A DNA stretch of 64,000 bases from Secundilactobacillus odoratitofui DSM 19909 = JCM 15043 (GTDB lineage Bacteria; Bacillota; Bacilli; Lactobacillales; Lactobacillaceae): assembly GCF_001434895.1 (NCBI RefSeq), contig NZ_AZEE01000030.1, positions 348,526 to 412,525 of the forward strand, read 5' to 3'. A program made the translations under genes and the position numbers. Under the pieces are notes generated by a model that ran no database searches, was not told the DNA's origin, and was given only the letters and a program-made list of their open reading frames with translations. Below are positions 62,990 to 64,000 of the stretch, piece after piece (within the stretch, counting starts at the first letter, position 1; each line of letters starts with the position of its first letter).

Positions 62990-63574
62990 TTGAATTTTCC
63001 TCAATTACAAACAGATCAAACAAACGGTCCACGCGCAATGATTCACACGTCAATGGGCGATGTCGAGGTTCAGTTGTTTCCTGAACAGGCTCCCAAGGCG
63101 GTTGAAAACTTTGTGACATTAGCTAAACAACAGTATTATGACGAAGTTATTTTTCACCGAGTTATCAGTGATTTTATGATTCAAGGTGGTGACCCAACTG
63201 GCACAGGTATGGGTGGCGACAGTATTTGGGGCGAGCCATTTGAAGATGAATTTTCAAAAGAACTTTATAACTTACGCGGTGCGCTATCAATGGCCAATAG
63301 TGGTCCTAACACGAATGGCAGCCAGTTCTTTATTGTTCAAAATCAACACATGTCTGCGCAACTCACTGAACAGATGAGTGAAGCGAAATTCCCTGAAGAA
63401 ATCGTAACGGCTTATCAAAAGGGTGGAACCCCTTGGCTCGATTTTAGACACACCGTATTTGGTCAGGTTGTTTCTGGAATGGATGTTGTGGACAAGATGG
63501 CGGCGGTTAAAACGGATGCTGCTGATAAACCACTTGAAGACATTGTTATTGAGTCGATTACAATTACTGACTAA
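62990..63574 (+). CDS. peptidyl-prolyl cis-trans isomerase (cyclophilin type)
   Basis: A 194-residue cyclophilin without a signal peptide, so a cytoplasmic proline isomerase. Core motifs are VENFVTLAKQQYYDEVIFHR near residues 38-57, FMIQGGDPTGTGMGGDSIWG near 63-82, LSMANSGPNTNGSQFFI near 100-116 and LDFRHTVFGQVVSGMDVVD near 149-167. Start TTG 62990 is 8 bases after GGAGG. A terminator follows. Confidence 0.96.
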   Translation: MNFPQLQTDQTNGPRAMIHTSMGDVEVQLFPEQAPKAVENFVTLAKQQYYDEVIFHRVISDFMIQGGDPTGTGMGGDSIWGEPFEDEFSKELYNLRGALSMANSGPNTNGSQFFIVQNQHMSAQLTEQMSEAKFPEEIVTAYQKGGTPWLDFRHTVFGQVVSGMDVVDKMAAVKTDAADKPLEDIVIESITITD

Positions 63575-63600
63575 AGTATCATTTACTTTGAAACTAAATG

Positions 63601-63635
63601 AGGAATCAGGTCAGTCAGACCGGATTCCTTTTTTG
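63601..63635 (+). terminator. terminator after cyclophilin gene
   Basis: GGAATC-a-GGTC pairs with GACC-g-GATTCC around a short loop, followed by TTTTTT. Confidence 0.85.
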
Positions 63636-63673
63636 TTTACTGTTTATACAATATAAGTAGGAGGGTGTTTTTT

Positions 63674-64000
63674 ATGAGAATTGGCGATCACGTTCATGGC
63701 ACTGTCACCGGGATTCAACCCTACGGTGCTTTTGTTAATTTAGCAGAGAACGTACAGGGCTTGATTCATATTTCCGAGTGTCACTATGGATTTGTTAAAG
63801 ATATTCATGAGTACTTGACCGTTGGAGATGAAATTGACGTCGTTGTTTTGGACATTGATGAGTTTACTGGTAAAATTTCGTTATCGCTTCGTTGTCTTGA
63901 AGAAGAGCAAGTATCTTTGCAACCAGTAGCACCACAGGGTGAGGTTCATCATAAACATTACTGGACGAATCGAAATGTCCACGAGGGTTTTGCACCGATT
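63674..64000 (+). CDS. S1-domain RNA-binding protein (CvfD/YugI/GSP13 type), 5' part
   Basis: The frame runs from ATG 63674, behind AGGAGGGTG, to the right edge without a stop, so 109 residues are present and the 3' end is missing. Residues 1-75 are an S1 domain (IGDHVHGTVTGIQPYGAFVNL, GLIHISE, GKISLSLR). The following His/Trp-containing tail is typical of the small Firmicute general-stress S1 proteins (B. subtilis YugI/GSP13, streptococcal CvfD), which bind RNA or ribosomes and act post-transcriptionally. Confidence 0.88.
   Translation, partial: MRIGDHVHGTVTGIQPYGAFVNLAENVQGLIHISECHYGFVKDIHEYLTVGDEIDVVVLDIDEFTGKISLSLRCLEEEQVSLQPVAPQGEVHHKHYWTNRNVHEGFAPI

Overview
The window is chromosomal core sequence from a low-to-mid GC Firmicute, almost certainly a Lactobacillaceae member (Lactiplantibacillus/Levilactobacillus/Secundilactobacillus-like). 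The evidence is the gene content and order: divergent pepQ/ccpA, the ireB-ruvX-DUF1292 run ahead of zapA-mutS2, the comG pilus operon followed by a YtxK-type methyltransferase and ackA, a T-box-controlled alaS, ptsH-ptsI, ClpE with an N-terminal zinc finger, and poly(glycerol phosphate) teichoic acid genes. Strong AGGAGG ribosome sites, frequent GTG/TTG starts and clean intrinsic terminators fit this group. I see no rRNA, tRNA, prophage, insertion sequence or CRISPR array.

Layout. 1-3252: end of a UDP-GlcNAc 2-epimerase gene, a YihY-type membrane protein, flavodoxin, recX and a DUF402 phosphatase. 3369-9605: an AI-2E-type membrane protein, then a teichoic acid block (tagD, an unassigned protein resembling the N-terminal part of TagE-type glycosyltransferases, a TagF-type polymerase) running into prfC. 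9779-16771: NADH oxidase, a C69 dipeptidase, a P-type cation ATPase and an unusual MucBP-like protein without secretion signals. 17044-22033: clpE under apparent double heat-shock control, a 63-residue unknown protein, ptsHI. 22034-25725: a long structured leader followed by two glycolipid-type glycosyltransferases and a flippase-like protein. 25853-33836: ruvAB, queA, tgt, yajC, dinB, nrnA and a DEAD-box helicase. 33875-41192: T-box, alaS, ireB, ruvX, DUF1292, zapA, mutS2, trxA. 41353-46553: yslB, murI-rdgB-phosphodiesterase-CBS protein, an MscS channel, DUF948 and YtxH proteins. 46687-55981: pepQ, ccpA, yebC, comGA-GG, methyltransferase, ackA. 56349-64000: amino acid permease, two metallophosphoesterases, yutD, a HAD phosphatase, TIGR01906-type and DedA membrane proteins, a cyclophilin and the start of an S1-domain protein.

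Functionally the window combines envelope polymer synthesis, carbon and energy control (HPr/EI, CcpA with a perfect cre next to its own promoter, acetate kinase, NADH oxidase with a Rex-like operator), DNA repair and uptake, and stress response. The most notable observations are: comGF and the adjacent methyltransferase gene both lack a usable ATG/GTG/TTG start and appear to begin at ATC and CTG behind strong Shine-Dalgarno sequences; clpE carries both a CtsR box and a CIRCE-like inverted repeat; the glycolipid operon has an approximately 230-nt leader with two complex folded domains that I cannot match to a known riboswitch; and the teichoic acid block holds what looks like a detached, catalytic-domain-less half of a glycosyltransferase. 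I did not find a clear undescribed multi-gene system; these are the best candidates.
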